Origin: an uncultured Alphaproteobacteria bacterium
Lineage (GTDB): Bacteria > Pseudomonadota > Alphaproteobacteria > SP197
Reading direction: 5' to 3'
Assembly (NCBI GenBank): GCA_943787175.1
Contig: CALSLK010000005.1
Coordinates: forward strand, 124,001 to 188,000
Length of the DNA: 64,000 nt
The notes under the pieces were generated by a model, which saw nothing but the letters and a program-made list of their open reading frames with translations, did not search any database and was not told the origin of the DNA. The position numbers were made by a program, and so were the translations under genes. Shown piece by piece: positions 34,965 to 44,900 of the stretch (its first letter is position 1; every line of letters begins with the position of its first letter).

Positions 34965-36044
34965 ATGACACAACGAACGCACATATTGCAGCGCAAAGGG
35001 CGCGGCGCGGCAAGCAACCTTTCCGGCAGGTTCGAGGCCCATAGCAAGGAAGCCTTCGATGACGGCTGGGGCGCGATCGACGATGACCTCCCACCCCTCG
35101 AAACGGAAGTTGCCATAGACGCCAGCCGCACAGTGATTGCCCGCAACAGCTCACCAGACATCCCCTTTGACCGCTCGATCAATCCCTACCGTGGGTGTGA
35201 GCATGGTTGTGTCTATTGTTTTGCCCGCCCGACCCATGCCTGGCTCGGACTTTCCCCAGGCCAGGACTTCGAATCGAAACTGCTGATGAAACCCGATGCC
35301 GCTGTGCTCTTGCGTCAGGAACTGGCCAGGCCGGGCTATCGCCCACGTGTGATCGCCCTTGGCACCAACACCGATCCCTACCAGCCGATCGAGAGGACCC
35401 ACGGCATCACGCGCCAGATCCTGGAGGTCCTTTCCGACTGCCGTCACCCCGTGGGGATCGTCACCAAATCTGCCCTGATCGCCCGTGACGCCGACATCCT
35501 GGGTCCCATGGCGCAGCAGCGCCTGGCGCGCGCCTATATCTCCATCACGACGCTCGACCGGGACCTGGCGCGGCGCATGGAGCCACGCGCGCCCACACCC
35601 GCCAAACGCCTGAAAGCCATCGAGGCCCTGTCGCGCGCCGGCGTTCCCGTTGGTGTGATGTTCGCGCCTATCATTCCCGGCCTCAACGACCATGAAATGG
35701 AAGCTGTCCTGCAGGCGGCCAGTGATGCCGGAGCCAGAACCGGCAGTTATGTGCTCCTGCGCCTGCCCCTTGAGATCAAGGACCTCTTTACCGAATGGCT
35801 CGAGGCCCATTACCCCGACCGTGCCGAGAGAGTCATGACCCTGGTGCGCGATTGCCGGGGTGGCAGGGCTTACGATTCCCAATGGGGCAAACGCATGAAA
35901 GGCAGTGGCCCCTTTGCCGATATGGTGGCACGCCGCTTCGCCATGGCCTGCCGCCGGAGCGGACTCGACAAACGAAGTTGGGAAATGGACACGACCCTGT
36001 TCCGCAAGCCAGCCGCCGATGCCGATCAACTGGCGTTGTTGTAG
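34965..36044 (+). CDS. PA0069-family radical SAM protein (SplB-like)
   Basis: 359 residues with the radical SAM cluster motif CEHGCVYC (C-x3-C-x2-C) near residue 80 and the PA0069-family segments NPYRGCEHG and NTDPYQPIER. Relatives include spore photoproduct lyase-like enzymes, but the substrate of this family is not established. The SOS-type box in its promoter suggests a DNA-damage role. Shine-Dalgarno AGGAGAGAA precedes the ATG. Confidence 0.88.
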   Translation: MTQRTHILQRKGRGAASNLSGRFEAHSKEAFDDGWGAIDDDLPPLETEVAIDASRTVIARNSSPDIPFDRSINPYRGCEHGCVYCFARPTHAWLGLSPGQDFESKLLMKPDAAVLLRQELARPGYRPRVIALGTNTDPYQPIERTHGITRQILEVLSDCRHPVGIVTKSALIARDADILGPMAQQRLARAYISITTLDRDLARRMEPRAPTPAKRLKAIEALSRAGVPVGVMFAPIIPGLNDHEMEAVLQAASDAGARTGSYVLLRLPLEIKDLFTEWLEAHYPDRAERVMTLVRDCRGGRAYDSQWGKRMKGSGPFADMVARRFAMACRRSGLDKRSWEMDTTLFRKPAADADQLALL

Positions 36045-36080
36045 CAGGCAGCACTAGATTGCTCGAAAGGGGGAGCGGTC

Positions 36081-37352
36081 ATGCCGCATTGTTATGAAAT
36101 CGCTATTCTGGGAGCCGGCGTTGCCGGACTGACCGCCGCCTACCGGTTGCGCGACCGCGATGTCGTTGTTCTGGAGGCCGACAGTCATGTCGGAGGGCGA
36201 ACGCTTTCAGAATCCTTTGATGACGGAAACTGGGCCAACTATGCCGCGCAATATGTCAGCGCCGACAAGCTCAAGGTGATCGAGCTGGCAGACGAACTGG
36301 GCCTGGAACTCATCCCGAAAGGCTCGCATTCCGCTGAACTCCGCAGTGCGATGACACCCGAGCAGCAGCGCGACATGGGCCCGTGGCTGGAGCGCCTGGA
36401 AGCCGAGATGGCCAACCCGCGCCCTGCCGATACGCCAGAGCTCGATCAGGTGAGTGTGGCCGAGTGGCTGGAGGGCGCCCCGGCCCACGTCCACGATTTC
36501 TTCGAAGGATGGTGTGGCAGTCTGCTCTTCGGTTCGACCATGGAGACCTCGCTTTATGGTCTGATGTTGGTGTGGGGCGACCAGAGAACGAGCGCCTTTA
36601 CCACCGAACCGGTGCCACGCAGCAATCGCGGCGAGACGGTCTTTCGCGGCGGCACCAACACCTTCACCAAGGCGCTGGCCAAGGCGAGCGGCGCCGAGAT
36701 TCGCCAGGGACAAACGGTCACCCGCGTTATGCGGGGCAATGATTTCTGCACCATCGAAACCAAGAATTCCGACAAGACGGCCTCCATTCGGGCGCGACAG
36801 GTGATCTGTGCCCTGCCCGGCACGATTGCGCGCCAGGTCATCGAAGGACTGCCGACGGAGAAAGCCGCAGCCCTGGCAAACATCCGGTATGGCCGCAACA
36901 TCGCAACGCCAATCTCGATCCTGCCCGAGGGCCAGCGCGGCCCCGACCTTGTGATGGTCCCGTCGCGTCATGACGCGGTTTACTGCTCAAACGGATTTGT
37001 CCTGAAGACGCCCGGCGACATGGATCGCGATGGCGGATGTTTCCATTGCTACATCCACGACCGATATGCCCGTGTCGTTTGGGACGACGACCCACGATCC
37101 ATCCAGTCGGGCGCACTCCAGGCATTTCGTGCTGCGTTCCCGCATTTGGTTGACCGTGTCAGTCGCATCGGCTTTCGCCGCTGGGAAAACGCCCTGCCCC
37201 ACTACCATCCAGGGCGCATGGCTGATCTTGCTGCATTCCAGGCATCGGTCGGTGCAGTCCATTTCTGTGGAGACTACGCCTGGACATCCAACATGGACGG
37301 CGCGGCACGAAGTGGCGAAGCTGCGGCCGAACACGCGCGCGCCGCGCTCTGA
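36081..37352 (+). CDS. FAD-dependent amine oxidase family protein
   Basis: 423 residues. The N-terminal dinucleotide motif AILGAGVAGLTAAYRL, the acidic VVLEADSHVGGRT strand and the C-terminal FCGDYAWTSNMDGAARSGEAAA are those of flavin monoamine oxidase/protoporphyrinogen oxidase-like enzymes. The substrate may be an amine or a carotenoid-like compound. A strong Shine-Dalgarno (AAGGGGGAG) precedes the ATG. It is not clearly in an operon. Confidence 0.82.
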   Translation: MPHCYEIAILGAGVAGLTAAYRLRDRDVVVLEADSHVGGRTLSESFDDGNWANYAAQYVSADKLKVIELADELGLELIPKGSHSAELRSAMTPEQQRDMGPWLERLEAEMANPRPADTPELDQVSVAEWLEGAPAHVHDFFEGWCGSLLFGSTMETSLYGLMLVWGDQRTSAFTTEPVPRSNRGETVFRGGTNTFTKALAKASGAEIRQGQTVTRVMRGNDFCTIETKNSDKTASIRARQVICALPGTIARQVIEGLPTEKAAALANIRYGRNIATPISILPEGQRGPDLVMVPSRHDAVYCSNGFVLKTPGDMDRDGGCFHCYIHDRYARVVWDDDPRSIQSGALQAFRAAFPHLVDRVSRIGFRRWENALPHYHPGRMADLAAFQASVGAVHFCGDYAWTSNMDGAARSGEAAAEHARAAL

Positions 37353-37371
37353 CTCAAAGGAGAGTCAGGCC

Positions 37372-37446
37372 TTGATCGACCAGTGCCTGGCCAAGGGCAA
37401 AGCCAAAATCATGGCCGAACGCATCAAGGCAACAATGCGCGCCTGA
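37372..37446 (+). CDS. Possible 24-residue basic peptide
   Basis: After the amine-oxidase stop a TTG at 37372, eight bases past AGGAGA, opens a 24-codon frame rich in Lys and Arg (CLAKGKAKIMAERIKATMRA at its end). The Shine-Dalgarno lies in the loop of a perfect five-pair hairpin, GACTC/GAGTC. The frame is short and could be chance; no homologue is known to me. Confidence 0.2.
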   Translation: MIDQCLAKGKAKIMAERIKATMRA

Positions 37447-37506
37447 ATCTGACATTCGTCACGCAAGTTCCATAAGCGCGCCGCAATCTGCGTGATAGGA
37501 TGCGCC

Positions 37507-38859
37507 ATGGAGCACAGTCACGAACTCACTGAAATCGCTATCGTCGTGACCGTCGCGCTGGGTTGCGGGTTGGTGCTGTCGCGCCTGAAGCAACCCGCCA
37601 TCGTGGGCTACATTCTGGCCGGCGTGGTTCTGGGCCCGTCTGTTCTGGGTTTTGTGCAGGACCGCGACCAGATCACCCTGCTTGCTGAACTGGGCGTGTT
37701 GCTGCTGCTGTTTAGCATTGGCATGGAACTTGATGTCAGCGACTTCAAATCGGTCATTCGGTTCGCCTTTCTGGGCACCGGCATGCAGATCATCATTGCC
37801 GTTGTCGTCATGTCGCTGGTCGCTCTGGTTCTGGGCTGGTCGTGGGAACACGGCATCCTGATCGGATTTGGTGTGGCACTGTCTTCGACAGCCGTTGCCA
37901 TCAAGCTTCTCGAGGATGTCGGCGAGATAAAAAATGATGTCGGTAGACGTGCCGTTGCCATTCTGATCGCCCAGGACCTGGCGATTGTTCCCATGATGCT
38001 GTTTGTCGCAACCATGGCACCCAACGAAGCCATGCATCTCAGTGACACGCTTCCACTGATCGGATCGGTCGTGATCCTTGCCGCGTTCCTCTGGTTTCTG
38101 GGGCGCAAGGGGCAGATCAAGTTGCCGATCCGTGAGCTGACACGCGGTCAGGCCGACCTGATTGCCGTCACGGCCATGGGGCTCTGTTTTGCTGCAGCAG
38201 CAATCAGCGGTCTGTTTGGCATGTCCACGGCCTATGGCGCGTTCCTGGCCGGACTATTGCTGGGAAACAGCACCGACCGTTCCATGATGCTGCGCTCTAC
38301 CCTGCCCATTCAGGGCGTGTTGCTGATGGTGTTTTTCCTCTCGATCGGCCTGCTGATCGACCTCAACTTCATCTGGGATCACCTGGGCGAAATCCTCCTG
38401 ATGCTGGTCATCGTCACCCTGGGCAAGACGGCCATGAATGTCGGCATCCTGCGGTTGCTGAAGGAACCGTGGCCCCGTGCCTGGCTGGGTGGTGTGGCGT
38501 TGGGGCAGGTCGGCGAGTTCTCGTTTGTCCTGGCCGCCCTTGGGCTCTCGGTTGGCGCCATCGACAACGAAGGCTACCGGTTCTTCATTGCCATCATTGC
38601 GCTCAGCCTGATCATCAGCCCTCTCTGGCTCGACAGTGCGCGGCGCCTTCAACGTCTGGCCGACCGAGTCGACACAAGCAGCCTGCGCGGCCTGATGACC
38701 GACCTCTATCCACAGACCGCCAAACGTACCAAGCAGACCATGATCTTCACCAAAGAGTTCAGTCAGGATCTTGCCGAACGCCACGCCAAGGCCCTGCCTG
38801 ACAGCCTGCGCGATGAAGAGCCGAAACCTTCCAGGGAATCCCGTGACGCCGACCTTTGA
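37507..38859 (+). CDS. KefB/CPA2-type monovalent cation:proton antiporter
   Basis: 450 residues from ATG 37507 with about 12 membrane helices. Motifs of the CPA2 family are visible: QPAIVGYILAGVVLGP near residue 32, LLFSIGMELD near 70 and ALGQVGEFSFVLAALGLS near 335. It probably exchanges K+ or Na+ for protons. Unlike full KefB/KefC it ends soon after the membrane domain without an RCK/TrkA-N domain, so it lacks obvious glutathione or nucleotide gating. The 3' end overlaps rnhB by 17 bases. Confidence 0.87.
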   Translation: MEHSHELTEIAIVVTVALGCGLVLSRLKQPAIVGYILAGVVLGPSVLGFVQDRDQITLLAELGVLLLLFSIGMELDVSDFKSVIRFAFLGTGMQIIIAVVVMSLVALVLGWSWEHGILIGFGVALSSTAVAIKLLEDVGEIKNDVGRRAVAILIAQDLAIVPMMLFVATMAPNEAMHLSDTLPLIGSVVILAAFLWFLGRKGQIKLPIRELTRGQADLIAVTAMGLCFAAAAISGLFGMSTAYGAFLAGLLLGNSTDRSMMLRSTLPIQGVLLMVFFLSIGLLIDLNFIWDHLGEILLMLVIVTLGKTAMNVGILRLLKEPWPRAWLGGVALGQVGEFSFVLAALGLSVGAIDNEGYRFFIAIIALSLIISPLWLDSARRLQRLADRVDTSSLRGLMTDLYPQTAKRTKQTMIFTKEFSQDLAERHAKALPDSLRDEEPKPSRESRDADL

Positions 38860-39463
38860 GTTAGAGCAGGCCAGCCCGCAACCGGTTGCAGGCGTTGACG
38901 AGGTCGGGCGTGGTCCATGGGCAGGTCCAGTGGTCGCCGCAGCCGTCATTCTGCAGGCCGAACGCATACCTGCGGGACTCAACGATTCCAAGAAACTCAC
39001 AAGACTGCGACGCGAAGCACTGCTTCCCCTTCTGGAAGATCAGGCCTTGATTGGTATCGGCTTGGCATCGGTCGAGGAAATCGACCAGCACAACATTCTG
39101 GCGGCCTCCATGCTTGCCATGACACGCGCCGTTGCAGCGCTGCCGGTAACGCCGGCCCTCGCCCTGGTCGACGGCAATCGGGCGCCAGACCTCGCCTGTC
39201 CCGTTACGACCATCATCAAAGGCGACGCGCGCTGCCTCTCCATCGCGGCGGCATCGATCGTTGCCAAGGTTACCAGGGACCGCCTGATGGAAACCCTGGC
39301 AGGGGAACATCCGGGCTACGGCTGGGAACGCAATGCGGGCTACGGCACGGCCGAGCACCGCGACGGTCTCGACCGCCTTGGCATCACGGCGCATCACCGA
39401 CTGTCCTTCCGGCCCATCGCCGAACGGGCAGCACTCAGAGACGCGCTGTCCGGGCGTGTTTGA
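38843..39463 (+). CDS. rnhB: Ribonuclease HII
   Basis: 206 residues from GTG 38843. Catalytic acidic residues lie in AGVDEVGRGPWAGPV and LVDGNRAP, and the KGDARCLSIAAASIVAKVTRD block is diagnostic. It removes ribonucleotides embedded in DNA and RNA from hybrids. The earlier in-frame ATG (38771) lies deep in the antiporter gene and is rejected. Its 3' end overlaps the convergent mutY by 29 bases. Confidence 0.93.
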   Translation: MTPTFELEQASPQPVAGVDEVGRGPWAGPVVAAAVILQAERIPAGLNDSKKLTRLRREALLPLLEDQALIGIGLASVEEIDQHNILAASMLAMTRAVAALPVTPALALVDGNRAPDLACPVTTIIKGDARCLSIAAASIVAKVTRDRLMETLAGEHPGYGWERNAGYGTAEHRDGLDRLGITAHHRLSFRPIAERAALRDALSGRV

Positions 39464-40517
39464 TGACTTTGCGTGTCATGGTCGGCAGAGCCAGGGATGG
39501 GAAGGTATCTGGATGATGCCAGGTGCCCGTGACCTCTCCGCCGCAATAGCTGAGCGCTGCGACCCTGAGGTCGAGCGTGAAATGCGTAAATCCGTGCCGC
39601 ACGACATCAGGCAAAAGCTGCCAGCCTCCAGCAACCGGCGCATCGGCTGCGGCCTCTGCCAGGTTCCAGTCGGTATCGCGCCAAGTCGTTGTTGGGACCT
39701 CCAGCATGCCCCCCAGCAGTCCTTCATCGGGCCGGGTACGGAACAGGACGGCGCCGTCTTCGCGCTCCAGCCAGAACACCAGACCATGCCGGTGCGGGCG
39801 TTTCTTTTTGGGCGCTGATTTTGGAAGCTCTTCGGCGACACCGGCCAAGCGCGCAAGACAGGCGTCACGCCAGGGACAGATACCGCAGGCCGGCTTGCGC
39901 GGCGTGCAGATCGTTGCGCCCAGATCCATCAGTGCCTGGGCGAAATCACCGGGTCGATCCGCAGGGATCAGTTCAAGCGTCACCTTGCGCACGGCTTTTT
40001 TGGCAGCCGGCATGACCTCTTCGATCTGAAAGATGCGTGCCATGACCCGCTCGACATTGCCGTCAACTGCGGCTGCCCGACGCCCAAACGCGATGGCTGC
40101 GATGGCTCCGGCGGTATAGGCACCGATTCCCGGCAGGGCACGCAAGCCCTCTTCCGTATCGGGAAAACGGCCACCCAGATTGCCTGCAACCTCGCGCGCG
40201 CAATCGTGAAGCCGTCGCGCACGGGCGTAGTATCCAAGTCCAGCCCACGCAGCCAGAACATCATCTCTTGGTGCCTGAGCCAGCGCCTCGACCGTGGGCC
40301 ATCGTTCGAGAAAGCCCAGAAAATAGGGGATTACAGCCTGAACCTGGGTCTGTTGGAGCATGATCTCCGAGAGCCAGACGTGATAGGGATCAGCCGTGAC
40401 ACCCGGTTTCGCACGCCACGGCAGATCACGCTGATGCCGGTCGTACCAGGCCAGCAGATCGGCAGCCCCGGGCTTGCCTGTTGACGCTTCCGCCATCGCC
40501 TCGCCACATTGTGTCAT
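39435..40517 (-). CDS. mutY: A/G-specific adenine DNA glycosylase
   Basis: 360 residues. The helix-hairpin-helix LPGIGAYTAGAI with the catalytic Asp in AVDGNVER, the glutamate in SEIMLQQTQ, and the 4Fe-4S ligands CTPRKPACGICPWRDAC (C-x6-C-x2-C-x5-C) are all present. The C-terminal NUDIX-like domain (from about 235) recognises 8-oxoG. It removes adenine opposite 8-oxoguanine. It is divergent from the dciA-like gene. Confidence 0.95.
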   Translation of the reverse strand: MTQCGEAMAEASTGKPGAADLLAWYDRHQRDLPWRAKPGVTADPYHVWLSEIMLQQTQVQAVIPYFLGFLERWPTVEALAQAPRDDVLAAWAGLGYYARARRLHDCAREVAGNLGGRFPDTEEGLRALPGIGAYTAGAIAAIAFGRRAAAVDGNVERVMARIFQIEEVMPAAKKAVRKVTLELIPADRPGDFAQALMDLGATICTPRKPACGICPWRDACLARLAGVAEELPKSAPKKKRPHRHGLVFWLEREDGAVLFRTRPDEGLLGGMLEVPTTTWRDTDWNLAEAAADAPVAGGWQLLPDVVRHGFTHFTLDLRVAALSYCGGEVTGTWHHPDTFPSLALPTMTRKVIKHARTARL

Positions 40518-40616
40518 CAGGTTTTTGGTAGGTAATGCGTGTGATTGCCAAACGCATTCCTGCAGAACTTCGATGCCTTGTTATCACATGTGCCAAGACT
40601 GAGGAGCAGATCCAGG

Positions 40617-41123
40617 GTGCCAAGCCAGAAACCCGCCAAGACAGAGGTCAAGCCAGCCCGCAGGGGCGGCGGTCCCAAACGTGTGGGACTGACGCTTCCG
40701 CCGGCAGCCGTCCAGGCCTATCGCAAGCACGGCTTTGCCGAATCGCGGTTGTTGACCGACTGGCAGGTCGTGGTCGGTGAACGCCTGGCCGATGTCTGCC
40801 TGCCCGAGAAGCTGAGCCGTGACGGTGTTCTTACGATTCGGGTCTCTCCGGCATTTGGGCTTGAGTTGCAGCACCTGGAGCCAAAAATCCTGGAACGTAT
40901 TGCGACCTTCTTTGGCCATCGTGCCGTCAGCCGCCTGAAATTGCGTCAGGGAGAGGTCCAGCGCCCCGAACGCAGAAAGGCCCGTGAGTCGCGGACCCTG
41001 ACCCCTGGTGAAGACGCAGAGTTGGAAAACCAGCTCTCGAAGGTGGATGACGACGGCATGCGTGATGCTCTGGAACGCCTTGGACGTGCCGTTCTGGGCG
41101 CCAAACCTGCGCCATCGTCGTGA
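40617..41123 (+). CDS. DUF721/DciA-family protein
   Basis: 168 residues from GTG 40617 (AGGAG 11 bases upstream); an alternative TTG start at 40545 adds 24. The core GFAESRLLTDWQVVVGERLADVCLPEKL, followed by LTIRVSPAFGLELQHLEPKILERI, is typical of DUF721. In bacteria without DnaC, DciA proteins of this family help load the replicative helicase. Gene order mutY / DUF721 / dsbA / smc is conserved in alphaproteobacteria. A consensus DnaA box begins three bases after its stop. Confidence 0.8.
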   Translation: MPSQKPAKTEVKPARRGGGPKRVGLTLPPAAVQAYRKHGFAESRLLTDWQVVVGERLADVCLPEKLSRDGVLTIRVSPAFGLELQHLEPKILERIATFFGHRAVSRLKLRQGEVQRPERRKARESRTLTPGEDAELENQLSKVDDDGMRDALERLGRAVLGAKPAPSS

Positions 41124-41126
41124 AAC

Positions 41127-41135
41127 TTATCCACA
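41127..41135 (+). other. Consensus DnaA box (TTATCCACA)
   Basis: A perfect R1-type DnaA nonamer sits directly after the DUF721 stop codon. No second perfect box was noticed nearby, so it is not an origin by itself. One such match in 64 kb can occur by chance. Confidence 0.35.
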
Positions 41136-41166
41136 AAATGAAACTGCCTGACAGGGCCTGCGAGCG

Positions 41167-41196
41167 TTGAGGCGCCGGGCTCGCAGACTCTATAAT
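41167..41196 (+). promoter_or_regulatory. Promoter of dsbA (and possibly smc)
   Basis: A perfect -10 TATAAT (41191-41196) with TTGAGG 18 bases upstream (41167-41172) forms a good vegetative promoter. It lies 92 bases before the dsbA start, leaving a leader of about 85 bases. Confidence 0.65.
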
Positions 41197-41287
41197 GGCG
41201 TGTTGGTTGCGTTTGCTGTAGCCGACACTCAGGACTTCGATCGGGTCACCCGATTCCGGCGCCTGTCCCCTGTGTGAGGATCGAATC

Positions 41288-41893
41288 TTGCTGAAAAGAC
41301 GCCAGTTTATCACCGCCGTCGCCGCTACGGCGGTTCTGCCCATTGTTGGTGCGCGCGCACAAGAAGGTGCGCCGCTGCCCGACATGATTCTGGGCGACCC
41401 CAATGCACCCATCGAGATCATCGAGTACTCGTCGATGACCTGCCCGCATTGCGCGGCGTTTCACGTCAACACGCTACCGGAGCTCAAGGCCCAGTATCTC
41501 GATACAGGCCGCGCGAAGCTGGTCTTCCGGGAGTTTCCGCTGGACCGTGTTGCGCTCGGCGTTTCGGTCATTGCCCGATGCATGGGCGAGGAACGGTTCT
41601 TTGATTTTATCGACGTCATGTTCCGCACCCAGGAACAATGGTCGCGCTCTGAAGATCCCATCGGCGAGATCAAGAAGATCGTGCGTATGGGCGGACAGGA
41701 TCCCGACATGGTCGATGCCTGCCTGGAAGATCAGGCGCTGATCGACGGCATCCTGGCGATTCGTCTGGCAGGTGATGAGGAATACGACATCAGCTCGACA
41801 CCGACCTTCATCGTCAACGGCGAAAACACGGCAGGCAACATGAGCTTCGAGAAGTTCGATGAGCTCCTGCGCGATCTCGAAGGCAATGTCTGA
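41288..41893 (+). CDS. DsbA-family thiol oxidoreductase with Tat-like signal
   Basis: 201 residues starting at TTG 41288 (GAGGAT upstream). The N-terminus MLKRRQFITAVAATAV followed by ARAQ is a signal peptide with a twin-arginine RRQFI motif. The active site is CPHC in SSMTCPHCAAFH, and the cis-proline lies in SSTPTFIVNG: the thioredoxin fold with helical insert of DsbA. It introduces or repairs disulfides in the periplasm. It precedes smc by about 50 bases. Confidence 0.88.
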   Translation: MLKRRQFITAVAATAVLPIVGARAQEGAPLPDMILGDPNAPIEIIEYSSMTCPHCAAFHVNTLPELKAQYLDTGRAKLVFREFPLDRVALGVSVIARCMGEERFFDFIDVMFRTQEQWSRSEDPIGEIKKIVRMGGQDPDMVDACLEDQALIDGILAIRLAGDEEYDISSTPTFIVNGENTAGNMSFEKFDELLRDLEGNV

Positions 41894-41942
41894 ATGATCC
41901 TGGCTTACACCATCACCAACAACGCGGTCTGAGGGGCTTTAC

Positions 41943-44900
41943 GTGCATTTTTCACGCCTGCGCCTCTCAGGATTCAAGTCGTTCGTTGATCCCACGGACT
42001 TTGTCATCGATGGCGGGCTGACCGGCATTGTTGGCCCCAATGGCTGTGGCAAATCGAACCTGCTGGAATCGCTGCGTTGGGTGATGGGTGAAGCTTCTGC
42101 CAAGAAGATGCGTGGCGGCGAGATGGACGATGTCATCTTTGCCGGCACGGATTTCAGGCCGGGCCGGAATGTCTCTGAGGTCGTTCTGACGCTCGACAAC
42201 ACCAAGCGGGATGCGCCTCCTGCATGGAACGATTCCGAGGAAATTCAGGTTTCGCGGCGCATCGAACGTGGCGGTGGTTCGCTCTATCGCATCAACGGAC
42301 AGGATGCCCGCGCCCGTGACGTGCAGCTCTTTTTTGCTGATATCGCGAGCGGCACGAAAAGTTCGGCACTGGTGAGTCAGGGGCAGATTTCCGACCTGAT
42401 CCGCTCGAAACCGGCGGCACGACGTCATCTGCTGGAAGAAGCTGCCGGCATTGCGGGCCTTCAGTCACGCCGTCATGAAGCAGAGCTGCGCCTGAAGGGC
42501 GCTGAAACCAATCTGGAACGGCTGGGCGATGTCGTTGGCGGCCTCGAGCAGCAGCTTGCCGCCCTGCAGCGCCAGGCACGTCAGGCCCAGCGTTACCGGC
42601 GTTTGAGCGATCGCATCCGCGAGGCTGAATCCCGCTGGCTCCTGCGCCGCTGGATGGACGCCTGTGCATCGGTGACCTCCAGTGAAGAAGGCCTGCAGAC
42701 CATCGAAGCAGAGGTCGCCGAAGCAACCCGGGCCGTTGCAGAAGCAACCACCGCCCAGGCCAATGCAGCCGAAGCTTTGCCGCCCCTGCGCGAGGCTGAG
42801 GCAGAGGCCGGTGCGGCACTGAACGAATTGCAGGTCGGCCGTGTTGCGCTCGAGGCCGAAGAACGCCGCCTTAACGAGCAACGGCGCGAAATTGCCGAAC
42901 GTCTGCGCCAGATCGAATCGGACCTGGAACGCGAGCGCACGCTGGCCGAAGACGCAGCGCGCGCTCTGGCACAGATGGACGAGGAAGAAGCCACCCTGAC
43001 CCGTCAGCGTGATGGTGAGGAAGAAGCCATCGCTGCAGCCGACAAGGCCAGCGAAGCGATGAAGGCGACCGTGGCCGATCTTGAAGCCAGGGTCACGGCA
43101 CGCGCCGAGGAGCGCGCAGCGCGTACAGCCCGGCGTCAGGCACTTGAAGCACGCACCAGCGATCTCGAAAGCCGTATCGCACGGCTCGACAACCAGACGC
43201 GCGAGATCGAGGCAGAACGCGGCCAGCTCAATCTGGGCCTTGATGATTCCGATTCGCTCGACCGTCTGCGGCGCGAAGAAACCGACGCCGAACAGCACCT
43301 GACGACGGCCCGCGAAGCGTTTGCGCAAACCCAGGCTGATCACATCACCAGCAGGGAACAGGAAGAAGCCGGTCGCGCGGCGTTCCGCGAGGCAGATCAG
43401 GCCCTGACCCGCATGACCGCCGAGCGCGATGCTCTCCAGGCACTCGTGGCGCGTGAGACTTCAGGTGGCGGCGCGCCGGTGCTCGATTCGCTCCAGGTTG
43501 CCGAAGGCTACGAAACCGCTCTTGGCGTCGCCCTGGGCGAGGATCTTGATGCGCCCCTGGGAGATGACGGGGCAGCCGGCTGGACCTTGTTGCCGCCCCT
43601 GGGCGATGCACCGGCCCTTCCCGGCGGCGCCGAACCGTTGTCCAGCCATGTCACTGCGCCGGCCGAACTGGCCCGGCGCCTGAGCCAGATCGGCGTGGTG
43701 AGCGAAGAACAGGGGCCAGCCCTTGCGCGCAATCTATGTGCGGGTCAGCGCCTGGTCAGCACCAGCGGCAAACTCTGGCGCTGGGACGGTTATGTCGTGC
43801 GCGACGCCGAATCGAGTGCCGCAGCACGCCTGGCGCAACGCGCGCGGCTGGAAGCACTCAATCAACAGATTGGCGCTGCGACTCATCGCCGTGACACCAC
43901 ACAGCAGGCCCAGGAAGCAGCACGGGCACTGGTCGGTGACGCGGCCAGAAGCGAGAACACGGCACGGTCCGCAGCCGACGAGGCAGCCGAGGCCCTTTCG
44001 ACCGCACGGGAATCGCGCCGGGCACAGGAAAGCCGCAGTCAGGCTGCTGAGGCACGCCGTGGCGACCTGACCACCATGACCGAACGCATTTCGGCAGAGC
44101 GCGCGGAACTGGCCAGTGCTTTGGCAACCGCGCGTCACGACCTTTCCGAGATTCCGCCAGCCAGTGCCGAAGACGGGCTGGAAGCCTTGCGCGAGGAACT
44201 GATCGCACGCCGCTCCGACCTCTCGGGGCTGCAGGGCGAACGCGACCACCTCCATCGCGAGGCCGAGTTCCGCGAGCGCCGCCTGACCGCCATCGCGCAG
44301 GAACGCCAGTCCTGGCAAGGCAGGGCACAGGGTGCCGGAGGGCGCATCGAAGACCTCGACACACGCCGTCTTGCCGGACAACAAGAAGCTGGCGCGCTGG
44401 AAAGCAAACCCGAACAGATCGTTGCCCAGCGGCGCGACCTCGCCACACGGCTGGACGCTGCAGAGGCTGTGCGCCGCCAAGCCGCCGATAAACGTGCGGC
44501 AGCCGAAACAGCGCTTGCCCAGCTGGACCGCGCATTACGTCAGACCGATGCGCATCTATCGGATCAGCGCGAGGAACGGGCACGGCGTGAAGGCAGCGTG
44601 GAGAACGCCCGCCAGATCGCAACCGAGGTCAGCCGCCAGATTCGCGAACGTCTTGAGATTGAACCCGAAGCCCTTGCTGAGACCGTCACCGATTCGGACC
44701 AGCTTGCTGGCGCGCAGGAACTGGAAGACCGATTCGGAAAGGTCGTGCGCGAACGCGAAAACATGGGTCCGGTGAACCTGCGGGCCGAGATCGAGGCCCA
44801 GGAAGTCGACGAGCAGCTTTCGGTCATGCTGTCGGAGCGCGAAGACCTGGAAGAAGCCATCCAGCGCCTGCGCCGCGGCATTGGTGAGCTCAACCGCGAG

